The notes beneath the pieces were generated by a model that was not told where the DNA came from, ran no database searches, and worked only from the letters and a program-made list of their open reading frames with translations. The position numbers were made by a program, and so were the translations under genes. This document shows positions 5,933-13,941 of a DNA stretch of 52,362 nt, in pieces (the stretch's first letter is position 1; each line of letters opens with the position of its first letter). The stretch is from Parcubacteria group bacterium ADurb.Bin326 (GTDB lineage: Bacteria; Patescibacteriota; Patescibacteriia; 2-01-FULL-39-33). The stretch is from NCBI GenBank assembly GCA_002068915.1, contig MWBE01000019.1:1-52362 (forward strand), read 5' to 3'.

Positions 5933-7948
5933 TTAAGAGTTACTTGCGCGAACGAAAGCAAAAAGATTATCGGAAACATACCGATAGTCGGGCCCGCCAT
6001 AGTGGGTGATGAGCCACGGCCGGTCGTCATTGCGATAGACACCAAACAAGTGCGGGCCGCCATCAGAGTCGGTGATCGGCTCCATGCCAATACGACACCA
6101 TTCCCCAATAGGTTGTTCCGGATATTGTAGTCGTAGCTGTGGGCCAGTTTCTGGAGGACATAATTCCAGACCAAGACTCTTAGCCCTCTCAAATATTTCT
6201 TTGACTGTGACTCCACTAGGAAAACCGAGATCTTTAACTGTAAGAATTATTAAATCTTCTTTAGCCTCTTTATTAGAAACAACAAATTCTGCCTTACTCA
6301 TAATATCCTTGGCGAAATCGCCAACTCCACTACCCTGCTGTTCTATGGCATTAACAAACTCAGCTTTAGTTTTAAGTCCCGTGCCCAATTCAATCGTTTT
6401 TTGTTTGATTTTACCTTCGGGGAATTCAGTATAAATATGTTCTATATGTTGAGGTATAACTTTAAAAAAGTTAGGGAATAATTCTCCTATGTATGCTTTG
6501 ATTTCTTTTTTCTCTTTAATGGCTTGTTGTAGTTCTTGTTGACTACGAATTATTTGATTTGGCTGACACTCAAAAATCAGGAGCATGTCACTCTCGATAT
6601 TACGTCCCTGACGCAATCTTTTCATTGTTTCAAAAAAAGCTGGAGGAGTTGATTTATCGCCCACCCCGTAGATAAGTTCTAATTCTTTCTTGCCGGGATT
6701 ATTAAAATCACATTCGTAAATAGTTTCGGCATCAGCCAAAATATTACGCTCATTAAGAAGTTCTTTAATACGCGGATCTTTCTGATAGCCAAAACCATCA
6801 ATTGATGTGTTGATTTCGTAAAGAAAAATTAAATCGACTTTGGTAAGTTCTTTTCCCTCTTGAATTTTTATTTCGATTCCCGTCAACTGCTTCATGTCAG
6901 AAGTCTTTTTGCGGTAACGATCAGCTTCAGAGCCGAAAGATTGCAACTTCTCATCCAATGTCTCTTGCATTATTGGCTCGACATTCTGGTGCGGCAGAAT
7001 GCCACGCACTTCGCCGATTTTATCTTGTCCGTCCATGCGAATAGCCAGGCGTGGCTGAGTCGGATTGCCACTTGCATCATTAGTGTAATAGACATAAAAA
7101 TCGCCGGATTTAATTTGGGATTGGGCAGTAGACTGTCCGGCCGTACACCAGCCGGTTCCTTTATTTTCTAGAGATTTAAATAATTGCTCGGCGGCAGAAT
7201 TATCGCCTTGTTCATACTTAACCCATTCGCCCTTTATTTCTTCCTTATTCTCAATCTGAGTAGCCAGAGACTTCTGGATCAACTCAGCATACAACGAAGG
7301 AAATTTCTGTGAAAACTGACGCCTCACTTCTTCATCAGAGAGATTTTTATTGTCTTGCCGAATTTGTTCGTAAAGATCGGCAATCTGAGCCAATGGTTCA
7401 CGATAAATATCGGGAAAAGGAGCAACGGTGCTTTTAGTGCGTTTTTTGAATTCGCCTCGCTCTTTGTCGAATTGGGACAGTTTGATGATGTTATTCCAGG
7501 CGTAATATTTGAACCAGGCAGGATAAACAGCGTCTTCAGATGAAAGATAGTCCATCCAAGCGTCCAATGATGCTTTTTGGTCGGCAATAGCAATATCCAT
7601 CATCTGTTCCCTGACATTTTCTGGAATTTCTTCGACTGCCTGGCCCCTTTCTCTAGCTACTTTTTTCTGCAATTCAAAATAACTCTCGGGAAAATTTTCC
7701 GGCTTAATGATTAAAGTGTCATAGATTTTGTCACGATACAATTCCAAGTTGCGCTGTCTGACCCGCGTATCAGGATTAAGGAAGATGTTTTCAAGACGAC
7801 TAATATATGTCTCGATTTTAGTGGTCGGATCATTAGACAATTTATCGCCAGTTCTCTCTTCTTGGCGAACAATGGCGCGACCCACCTCCTCGGACTTATG
7901 GAGTTCTGGAGTTTTAATATGTAATGGATGTTTTTCAAAGTTGGGCAT
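5933..7948 (-). CDS. DGR target protein with variable C-terminal domain
   Basis: A 671-residue protein. The N-terminal 250 residues are charged and probably helical. A conserved-looking segment follows with GTGWCTAGQS (W267-C268) and GDFYVYYTND, of unknown function. The C-terminal domain starts near residue 600 (GEWCRIGMEPI) and has the C-type-lectin-like DGR form, ending FAFVRA. The VR covers residues 625-669. Compared with the TR, 12 residues differ (three N to Y, two N to H, N to I, two D to G, D to V, K to R, R to G, H to L), and one change is silent. No signal peptide or membrane segment is visible, so a cytoplasmic protein is expected unless it leaves by another route. Its ligand cannot be inferred. 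A -10 box lies 16 bp upstream of the ATG and no Shine-Dalgarno sequence is seen. Confidence 0.93.
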   Translation of the reverse strand: MPNFEKHPLHIKTPELHKSEEVGRAIVRQEERTGDKLSNDPTTKIETYISRLENIFLNPDTRVRQRNLELYRDKIYDTLIIKPENFPESYFELQKKVARERGQAVEEIPENVREQMMDIAIADQKASLDAWMDYLSSEDAVYPAWFKYYAWNNIIKLSQFDKERGEFKKRTKSTVAPFPDIYREPLAQIADLYEQIRQDNKNLSDEEVRRQFSQKFPSLYAELIQKSLATQIENKEEIKGEWVKYEQGDNSAAEQLFKSLENKGTGWCTAGQSTAQSQIKSGDFYVYYTNDASGNPTQPRLAIRMDGQDKIGEVRGILPHQNVEPIMQETLDEKLQSFGSEADRYRKKTSDMKQLTGIEIKIQEGKELTKVDLIFLYEINTSIDGFGYQKDPRIKELLNERNILADAETIYECDFNNPGKKELELIYGVGDKSTPPAFFETMKRLRQGRNIESDMLLIFECQPNQIIRSQQELQQAIKEKKEIKAYIGELFPNFFKVIPQHIEHIYTEFPEGKIKQKTIELGTGLKTKAEFVNAIEQQGSGVGDFAKDIMSKAEFVVSNKEAKEDLIILTVKDLGFPSGVTVKEIFERAKSLGLELCPPETGPQLRLQYPEQPIGEWCRIGMEPITDSDGGPHLFGVYRNDDRPWLITHYGGPDYRYVSDNLFAFVRASNS
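5944..6075 (-). repeat. DGR variable repeat (VR)
   Basis: This is the 132-bp recipient copy of the template repeat at the 3' end of the target gene. The 15 differences from the TR all replace template A with C, G or T, and 14 of the 15 cause or accompany amino-acid changes in surface-type positions of the lectin-like domain. The 3' boundary is a GC-rich stretch shared with the TR, then three codons and the stop. Confidence 0.97.
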
Positions 7949-7963
7949 AAATTTATTTAGTTT

Positions 7964-7969
7964 AGTATA
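7964..7969 (-). promoter_or_regulatory. -10 box of the DGR target gene
   Basis: TATACT on the minus strand lies 15 bp upstream of the target ATG (7948), with no clear -35. Predicted start is about 7957, which leaves a leader of roughly 9 nt. Confidence 0.45.
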
Positions 7970-7987
7970 GATTCTGCTAACGACTAT

Positions 7988-9370
7988 TTAGCTAATCTTT
8001 TCTTTAACCCAATTCTTCAATTCCTCAACCTTAACTTTCTCCTGTTGCATCGTATCCCTACCGCGCACAGTCACCTCACCCGTTTCCAAAGTATCAAAAT
8101 CAACCGTCACACAATATGGAGTACCAATCTCATCCTGACGGCGATAACGCTTGCCAACATTGCCATTATCATCAAACTCGCATTTTATTTCGCCACGCAA
8201 ATCATCAAAAATCTCTCGCGCTTTAGCCACTAATTCCGGCTTATTCTTAAGCAATGGGAAAACCGCGACTTTGATCGGCGCGATAGCTGGAGGAAACTTT
8301 AACACCGTTCGAACGTCGCCTTCTCCGACTTCTTCCTCAGCGTAAGCGGCGGAAAGCGCCATTAAAACGCAGCGATCAACACCAAAAGTCGGCTCTAAAA
8401 CATGTGGCAAATATTTTTTGCCGGATGCCTGATCTAAATATTCTAAATTAGTACCGGAAAACTTCTGATGTTGGGACAAATCAAAATCACCACGATGCGC
8501 CAAGCCAAACAATTCAGAAAATCCAAACGGAAAATTATATTCAATATCAACTGTCTTTCTGGAATAATGCGATAGCTTTTCTTTGGGATGCTCGTAGCGT
8601 TTCAAATCTTCTGGCTTAGCGCCTAACTCGCGCGCAAATTCTTCCTGAGTCTCCAACCACCTATCAAACATCGGCTCCCACTCGGCCTCGGGGGAAATGA
8701 AATACTCAATCTCCATCTGTTCGAACTCGCGCACACGGAAAATGAAATTACGGGCGACTATCTCGTTTCTGAAAGCTTTACCAATCTGGCCGATGCCGAA
8801 AGGAACTTTGACACGGCAAGAATCAACTACGTTTTTGAAATCGACAAAGATCGCACCCGCAGTTTCCGGCCTCAGATAAACCGGTTCGTCGATACCGTTC
8901 ATCTCGGTCTTAAACATCATGTTAAAAAATCTGGCCTCGGTCCAATCTTGCTTGCCACAATTAGGGCATTTGATTTTTTCGCTGATGGTCTTGGTCATTT
9001 CATCCAGTTTGCCTTCCAAATCAATTCCCAAAACTTCGCTGATTAAATTATCGGCGCGATAACGCATCTTGCAATTTTTGCAATCAATCATGGCGTCGTT
9101 AAATCCGCCCAAATGTCCTGAGGCCTCCCATAATTTCGGATGGAGTAATATCGGGCCATCCAAACCAACCATGTCCTCACGCCCATCAACGAATTTTTTC
9201 CACCACAAACGTTTAATATTGTTCTTCAGTTCAGCGCCGTAAGGCCCATAAGAGTAAGCATTGGCAAAACCGCCATAAATCTCACAAGCCGGAAAAACAA
9301 ATCCCTTGCGTTTACATAAAGCCACAATTTTCTCCATTTGCTCGTTTTTTTCTACTGATTTTTTAGCCAT
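7988..9370 (-). CDS. glyS: glycyl-tRNA synthetase, homodimeric type
   Basis: A 460-residue class II synthetase that charges tRNA-Gly. Class II motifs are visible: the FRNEIVARNFIFRVREFEQMEIEYF region (motif 2), the flipping-loop region LFGLAHRGDFDLSQH, and motif 3 ending FGVDRCVLMAL. Two Cys pairs, CKNC (about 97) and CPNC (about 138), suggest a zinc insertion. The C-terminal anticodon-binding domain ends the protein. This is the single-chain alpha2 type (GlyQS), not the alpha2beta2 type. A tRNA-Gly(GCC) gene is in the same window at 50160. It is transcribed alone. Confidence 0.97.
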   Translation of the reverse strand: MAKKSVEKNEQMEKIVALCKRKGFVFPACEIYGGFANAYSYGPYGAELKNNIKRLWWKKFVDGREDMVGLDGPILLHPKLWEASGHLGGFNDAMIDCKNCKMRYRADNLISEVLGIDLEGKLDEMTKTISEKIKCPNCGKQDWTEARFFNMMFKTEMNGIDEPVYLRPETAGAIFVDFKNVVDSCRVKVPFGIGQIGKAFRNEIVARNFIFRVREFEQMEIEYFISPEAEWEPMFDRWLETQEEFARELGAKPEDLKRYEHPKEKLSHYSRKTVDIEYNFPFGFSELFGLAHRGDFDLSQHQKFSGTNLEYLDQASGKKYLPHVLEPTFGVDRCVLMALSAAYAEEEVGEGDVRTVLKFPPAIAPIKVAVFPLLKNKPELVAKAREIFDDLRGEIKCEFDDNGNVGKRYRRQDEIGTPYCVTVDFDTLETGEVTVRGRDTMQQEKVKVEELKNWVKEKIS

Positions 9371-9393
9371 AAAATTGTCGTAATTTTGTCTTA

Positions 9394-9423
9394 ATTCTAA
9401 CTCAAAATACCCTTAAAAGTCAA
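9394..9423 (-). promoter_or_regulatory. glyS promoter
   Basis: On the minus strand TTGACT (9423-9418), 18-nt spacer, TAGAAT (9399-9394). It lies 24 bp upstream of the glyS ATG. Confidence 0.55.
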
Positions 9424-9472
9424 AAATCCGCCCCCAACAGGACGGACATCTAAACTTAGACTATCTACGCGA

Positions 9473-10081
9473 CTAATCGCCGAATCCCTCACTGGCTCCG
9501 GCCACCTGGCCGGCATCATTTTCGCCGCCACCCAAAACGCTACGCGACCAATGAGTCAATTCTTCATCGTTAATCTTAGAACCGGAAACAACCGCCTCTG
9601 AAAATGCTCTGGCCGGTTTGGCATAGACGCCGGAAACAACAAAGACTCCAGACAAAAGATAATCATCGCTTGTCGCAACCTTATCAGAAAAAGGCATCAT
9701 CCAGGCTGAAGCCAAAACCATGGCCGCCAGCGTAAAAGAAGCTGCTGTCAAACGAAAACTAAAAATTAAAAAATACTGAGCGGGAAGTTTTTTCTTTTTT
9801 ATCGGCTTCACCCACCTGCCAACAGGGATAGACGACTCGTCTTGAGCAGTAATTTCTGAAATGTGTTCGCGCACCTCTTGGCGAAATTGCTCTAACCAGT
9901 CCAATTTAATAAACCAATGTTCATCAACCTTAAATGCTTTAACTTTGCCGCGCCTAACCAAACTCAAAAGGTAAGACTCGCTAACCCTGAGCAATTTAGT
10001 AGCCTCGTCCAATGGCAATAGTCCCTCACCAGCAAAACCAGCCAACATCCGTCTTAATTGTTCTTTTTTGTCGACTTCCAT
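9473..10081 (-). CDS. membrane-anchored excisionase-type HTH protein
   Basis: About 202 residues from ATG 10081. This start is preferred to a longer upstream reading because the -10 box at 10091-10096 would lie inside the extension. Residues 18-62 (LLPLDEATKLLRVSESYLLSLVRRGKVKAFKVDEHWFI) form an excisionase/MerR-like winged helix of the HTH_17 type. A basic stretch KPIKKKK is followed by one membrane segment near residue 115, then an outer tail rich in Ser/Gly/Glu. The layout resembles the HTH-TM protein upstream of ftsK at 21250. Function is unknown; a membrane-tethered DNA-binding role is inferred. Confidence 0.85.
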   Translation of the reverse strand: MEVDKKEQLRRMLAGFAGEGLLPLDEATKLLRVSESYLLSLVRRGKVKAFKVDEHWFIKLDWLEQFRQEVREHISEITAQDESSIPVGRWVKPIKKKKLPAQYFLIFSFRLTAASFTLAAMVLASAWMMPFSDKVATSDDYLLSGVFVVSGVYAKPARAFSEAVVSGSKINDEELTHWSRSVLGGGENDAGQVAGASEGFGD

Positions 10082-10090
10082 ACTGAATAT

Positions 10091-10099
10091 AGTATAGCA
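10091..10099 (-). promoter_or_regulatory. extended -10 promoter, near-leaderless
   Basis: TGC-TATACT on the minus strand, 9 bp before the ATG at 10081. The T run of the preceding terminator overlaps its upstream side. Predicted leader is about 3 nt. Confidence 0.6.
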
Positions 10100-10100
10100 T

Positions 10101-10140
10101 AAAAAAACAAAAGACGGGAACCGCTTTCGCAATTCCCGTC
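10101..10140 (-). terminator. intrinsic terminator
   Basis: Stem GACGGGAA / TTCCCGTC with T-rich tail on the minus strand. It ends the gene at 10153-10674 just before the promoter of the next gene. Confidence 0.85.
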
Positions 10141-10152
10141 AGTCAATTGATA

Positions 10153-10674
10153 TTATTTCTTGACTTCCGCGCTCTTCTCGCTTACATATTTAGTAATAGC
10201 TTCGATAACCTTGGAATTCTTGCCTAGCTTTTCAGTTAGAAGTATTTGATCGCGATTAATAATCATCGCATCAGTTGGACCATGTAGTTCATTACCCAAC
10301 TTGATCAAAGTCAACTCTTGCTGAGTCTGCTGTTCTCCTGTGGTGGCTCCGCTCTCGCTGGTCTGCAAGGGCTTAGTGACAAACTGTAGATAATAGATGT
10401 CTTTGAGGGTCAAAGTTTTGTTGCTAACATTAGAGACCTTGCCGAAATAAACCTGTCCATTAACCAAGAAAACTGCTTGCCAATCCTTAGACGGATAGGC
10501 GATTTTTGAAGACCAGGCCATATAAGCCATAACGGCACCAGCCAGAACCACGACTAACAACAACCAAATTGAACACTTGCATCTGCACCCGGTTGAACAG
10601 CAATTGTCACCGGTCTTGCTTTCTTCGGCCTCGGAAAAATCTTCCGCGCCTTTTTTAGGATAAGGGATTTTCAT
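10153..10674 (-). CDS. single-pass membrane protein of unknown function
   Basis: A 173-residue protein. A short Cys-rich cytoplasmic head (CCSTGCRCKC, about residues 25-34) precedes one membrane helix (residues 36-53). The outer domain has WQAVFLVNGQVYFGKVSNVSNKTLTLKDIYYLQ, a pattern of a small beta domain, followed by a Gln/Thr/Ser linker and a conserved end. I do not recognise a characterised family. The clustered cysteines beside the membrane could bind metal or be acylated. It is probably transcribed alone. Confidence 0.85.
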   Translation of the reverse strand: MKIPYPKKGAEDFSEAEESKTGDNCCSTGCRCKCSIWLLLVVVLAGAVMAYMAWSSKIAYPSKDWQAVFLVNGQVYFGKVSNVSNKTLTLKDIYYLQFVTKPLQTSESGATTGEQQTQQELTLIKLGNELHGPTDAMIINRDQILLTEKLGKNSKVIEAITKYVSEKSAEVKK

Positions 10675-10755
10675 TTTATTTTCTCCTTCGTGGCTCGCTA
10701 TATCTTGCCACCTTAATTAATTTATTATGGAATAATTATAGCACAACGTTTTTTA

Positions 10756-11805
10756 CTAAGCAATATCTTTTTCTGTTCCACGGCCAAAGATATCACTGGC
10801 AATAACGCCTATGGCCGTTGTTACTGGTACCGCCAACAAAACACCGGCAATTCCCGCGACTTTTGCGCCAACCAGCATCGCAACTATTACCACGACAGGA
10901 TTTAACCCCACCGCCTTTTTCATCAGTAGTGGCACAATTATATTATTTTCCGCTTGTTGGATGGCTATATACAAAATTAAAACATAAAAACCTAAAGTCG
11001 GATCCTGGGTAAAGGCGATAAAAATCGCGGGAACTGCGCCGATGAACGGTCCGAGATAAGGAATGAATTCCGTGATGCCGGCAAATAAGGCCAACACCCA
11101 GGCATACTTGACTCCTAAAGCCAGCAAACCCACCAAAGACAGAGCGAAGATAATCAATGACAATAATAATTGGCCACGCAACCAAAAACCGATCTTCTCC
11201 TGCATGCGATTGATTACTGCTATAAAATAAGGTTGCTTGTCGGGAGGCAAAAAAGACCTGGCTTTCTTTTTCATCGACTGATCATAAAGCGAAAGATAGA
11301 AAGTTATAACCAAAATCACCAATAGAGAGAAAATGCTACCAATGAAAGAGATGATGCCGCCGAAGAAATTAGAAGCCAATGACGCTAAACCGGTCTGCAA
11401 AGACAGTAAAGAATCCTCGATTACGGTTTGCCAGCCTTGATTCTTGGAGAAAGTATCAAACTCATGCCAACCGGCCGAAACCTTTTCCCAATAAATCGGA
11501 AAGTCTTTAGAAAGATTTTTTATTTCCGAAGTCAAAGGATTGAGAATTAGATAAAAAGAAAAGAATAACGCGCTTAAAATCAAAACATAAATTAACGCTA
11601 TTCCCAAAACGCGCGGTATCTTATTCTTTTGCATCCAATCGACGGAAGGATTAATTGTTGCCGCCAGAATCAAAGAAACAAATAGCATCATGGCGATATC
11701 CTTGACGTAAAAAAGAAAAGCAACAACGGCAATAATCAATAAAATTTTGAAAAGGGTCATGGACGAAATGTCGACGATAACCTTTCCCGGCTTGGTTTGA
11801 GCCAT
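10756..11805 (-). CDS. AI-2E family transporter (PerM/YdiK-like)
   Basis: A 349-residue polytopic membrane protein with about eight membrane helices. It carries the family's conserved late segment with GITEFIPYLGPFIGAVPA (about residue 240) and the QQAENNIIVPLLMKK motif (about 285). Length is typical. Members export small molecules or ions, but the substrate is usually not known, and the AI-2 name should not be taken as evidence of quorum signalling. It is divergent from smpB. Confidence 0.92.
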   Translation of the reverse strand: MAQTKPGKVIVDISSMTLFKILLIIAVVAFLFYVKDIAMMLFVSLILAATINPSVDWMQKNKIPRVLGIALIYVLILSALFFSFYLILNPLTSEIKNLSKDFPIYWEKVSAGWHEFDTFSKNQGWQTVIEDSLLSLQTGLASLASNFFGGIISFIGSIFSLLVILVITFYLSLYDQSMKKKARSFLPPDKQPYFIAVINRMQEKIGFWLRGQLLLSLIIFALSLVGLLALGVKYAWVLALFAGITEFIPYLGPFIGAVPAIFIAFTQDPTLGFYVLILYIAIQQAENNIIVPLLMKKAVGLNPVVVIVAMLVGAKVAGIAGVLLAVPVTTAIGVIASDIFGRGTEKDIA

Positions 11806-11872
11806 AGCTTTACGGCTTTATTAATCTTACAATCTATATTATACTAAAAAACAATCAAAGTAGGAAGTCAAA

Positions 11873-12325
11873 ATGAAAATAATTATTACTAACAAAGAAG
11901 GGTTATTTGGCAATGAGGTTTTGGAGAAGTGGCAAGCCGGCATCGTCTTGTCCGGCCCGGAGACCAAAGCCGTCAAACTAGGACAAGTCAGCCTCAAGGG
12001 CAGTTTTATCCAAATAGATTCCAAGGGCGAGGCCTGGCTGGTCAATGCTTATATTGGCCCATATAAGCCAGCCAAAGGCCAACAGACTGGCTATGATCCC
12101 TCAAAAAAACGCAAGTTACTGCTAAACCGCAAGGAAATAGATGCCATGATCGGCAAAAAAGCCCAAAAAGGCTTGACAATTATACCAATTTCCCTATATA
12201 CTAATAGGAGATTAGTCAAAGCGGAAATCGCTTTGGTTAGGGGAAAAACAAAACTGGACAAGCGGGAAACCATTAAAAAACGCGAAGTCCAGAGGGAAAT
12301 CAGAAGAACTTTAAAACAAAGATAA
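11873..12325 (+). CDS. smpB: SsrA-binding protein SmpB
   Basis: A 150-residue OB-fold protein that delivers tmRNA to stalled ribosomes. Recognisable segments are VLSGPETKAVKLGQVSLKGSF, NAYIGPYKPA, the RKLLLNRKEI motif, and the basic C-terminal tail (KRETIKKREVQREIRRTLKQR) that enters the decoding centre. AGGAAG lies 7 nt before the ATG. The tmRNA gene follows 39 bp downstream on the same strand. Confidence 0.97.
   Translation: MKIIITNKEGLFGNEVLEKWQAGIVLSGPETKAVKLGQVSLKGSFIQIDSKGEAWLVNAYIGPYKPAKGQQTGYDPSKKRKLLLNRKEIDAMIGKKAQKGLTIIPISLYTNRRLVKAEIALVRGKTKLDKRETIKKREVQREIRRTLKQR
12173..12202 (+). promoter_or_regulatory. possible internal promoter in smpB
   Basis: TTGACA (12173-12178), 18-nt spacer, TATACT (12197-12202), inside smpB. 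It could give extra transcription of tmRNA and of the downstream infC operon. Confidence 0.4.
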
Positions 12326-12364
12326 TTCCCCAAACATCCTCCCCTATCTAATCTTGCAACTTAA

Positions 12365-12755
12365 GGGGATGTTTTGCTTTGATAAGGATAAATTTTTCAT
12401 TGGGCAAATCGAGACTGGCAGAACCTCGTTAAAAGACCGTCAAAAGCAGAAATGCCAACAATATTTTGGCTAAGGTTAAATCCGCTTTCAGCGGCATGGC
12501 CTTTGCCCCTGCTCTTGCCTAATTAGTCCAAGAGCCATCGCCCCGTGATTCCTGGTAAACGGCAAGCGGTGTTATATCATCAGGATCGCCTTACAGTCTG
12601 TCTTTGGCTGGAGGGTTAAACTTAAAAGACGGATTAACAAGTGTTTTGTCGTTTTATTAACTTGTTGATTGCTAAAACATAAAGCGTCTAAATTTGTGAA
12701 ACCCAAGAAAACCCTTTATCTTTAGACAGGGGTTCATTGCCCCTCATCTCCACCC
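12365..12755 (+). ncRNA. ssrA: transfer-messenger RNA (tmRNA)
   Basis: About 391 nt. The 5' end GGGGATG (12365-12371) pairs with CATCTCC (12745-12751) as the acceptor stem. The T arm is AGGGG-TTCATTG-CCCCT (12728-12744). CCA is not encoded exactly (ACCC follows). The messenger part is inferred to begin at GCC 12454 and end at TAA 12520-12522. It gives a 22-residue tag ending AFAPALA, a typical non-polar degradation end. It rescues stalled ribosomes with SmpB, encoded just upstream. No terminator follows; infC begins 9 nt downstream. Confidence 0.93.
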
Positions 12756-12763
12756 ATAAAAAA

Positions 12764-13324
12764 ATGCGTAAATCATTTAGAAGAAACAAACAGAAGCCGG
12801 AAGGCCCAAAAGAATTCCGAGTTAACGAAAAAATCACAGCTCCGGAGTTAGTTGTAATTGATGAAAATGGAGTCAGTCTTGGTACCATCTCCAAAGAAGA
12901 CGCGCTGGAGGAAGCCAAAAACAGAGAACTGGATTTAGTTGAAGTTTCTCCTAAAGCTAATCCTCCGATTGCCAAGTTTATTGATTACGGCAGTTTCAAG
13001 TATCAAAAAGAAAAACAAGAAAGAAAAAACAAAGCCAAGCAAAAAGCTACTGAAACTAAAACCATCAAGCTGTCCTTGCGTATCGGCGACCACGACTTAG
13101 AGGTTAGGGCCAACCAAGGTGTTAAATTTTTGGAAGATGGCGATAAAGTCAAGATAGAATTGCAATTGCGTGGCCGTGAGAATCAACACGCCGATCTAGC
13201 CAAGGAAGGCATCCAAAAAATGGTAGACAAGATCAGAGAAAAGCTAGGACCGGAAAAAACCTTGAAAAAAGAAGGAGAAATCACCCGCATGGGAGGCAGA
13301 CTATCATTAAATATTTCATTATAA
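12764..13324 (+). CDS. infC: translation initiation factor IF-3
   Basis: A 186-residue protein. ATG 12764 was chosen because an in-frame TTG at 12737 falls inside the tmRNA T arm. The N-terminal domain has FRVNEKITAPELVVIDENG, a Lys-rich linker follows (KEKQERKNKAKQKATETK), and the C-terminal domain carries the family sequence around KIELQLRGREN. IF-3 binds the 30S subunit and checks the start codon. It heads the classical infC-rpmI-rplT operon. No Shine-Dalgarno sequence is seen in the 8 nt between tmRNA and ATG. Confidence 0.96.
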   Translation: MRKSFRRNKQKPEGPKEFRVNEKITAPELVVIDENGVSLGTISKEDALEEAKNRELDLVEVSPKANPPIAKFIDYGSFKYQKEKQERKNKAKQKATETKTIKLSLRIGDHDLEVRANQGVKFLEDGDKVKIELQLRGRENQHADLAKEGIQKMVDKIREKLGPEKTLKKEGEITRMGGRLSLNISL

Positions 13325-13353
13325 AATAAGCATACGAAAAAAATAATAAAAAT

Positions 13354-13548
13354 ATGCCGAAAATCAAAACCAGACAAGCAGTAGCTAAGAGATTCAAGGT
13401 TACTAAGAAAAAAAAGGTCATCAAGCGCTCCACCGGCCAGGATCATTACAATGCCAGAGAATCGGGCAAGCAGAAGAGATCCAAGAGATTGGATAAATCC
13501 GTCTCCGAAGCCGATGCCAGAAACATCCGCAGGATGATTGGCGCCTAA
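13354..13548 (+). CDS. rpmI: 50S ribosomal protein L35
   Basis: 64 residues, very basic, with the family pattern MPKIKTRQAVAKRFKVT and a GQDHYNARESGKQKR core. Standard length. It lies between infC and rplT as in most bacteria. Confidence 0.97.
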   Translation: MPKIKTRQAVAKRFKVTKKKKVIKRSTGQDHYNARESGKQKRSKRLDKSVSEADARNIRRMIGA

Positions 13549-13581
13549 AGAAAGACTTACAAAATAAAAAATTAATATTAT

Positions 13582-13941
13582 ATGCCAAGAGTAAAAAGAG
13601 GCGTCATGCATAGCAAGCGCAGAAAGAATTTACTTAAAACCACCAAAGGTTTTCAGCGCGGACGCAAAAAATTAATTAAGCTGGCCAAGACTGCCGCCGT
13701 CAAAGCCGGAGCTAACGCTTACAAAGATCGCAAGGTCAAAAAGCGTACCGCTAGAGCCCTGTGGCAAGTCAGACTTAATGCCGCCGTCAGAGCTTATGAT
13801 CTAAGCTACAGCAAATTCATTGCCGGACTAAAAGCTGCTAAAATCGAATTGGATCGCAAGGTTCTTTCCGAATTAGCTCAAAAGGATACCAAGGCTTTTG
13901 CTAAGATTGTTGAAAAGGTTAAAACTGCCATTGCTAAATAA
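13582..13941 (+). CDS. rplT: 50S ribosomal protein L20
   Basis: 119 residues, with MPRVKRGVMHSKRRKNLLK at the start and RKVKKRTARALWQVRLNAA in the middle, typical of L20. It binds 23S rRNA early in 50S assembly. In several bacteria L20 represses this operon; no matching operator was recognised here. A terminator follows. Confidence 0.97.
   Translation: MPRVKRGVMHSKRRKNLLKTTKGFQRGRKKLIKLAKTAAVKAGANAYKDRKVKKRTARALWQVRLNAAVRAYDLSYSKFIAGLKAAKIELDRKVLSELAQKDTKAFAKIVEKVKTAIAK

Noticed and set aside
12737-12763. N-terminal extension of infC from a TTG codon
   Set aside because: It lies in the tmRNA T arm and acceptor stem. ATG 12764 gives a normal IF-3.
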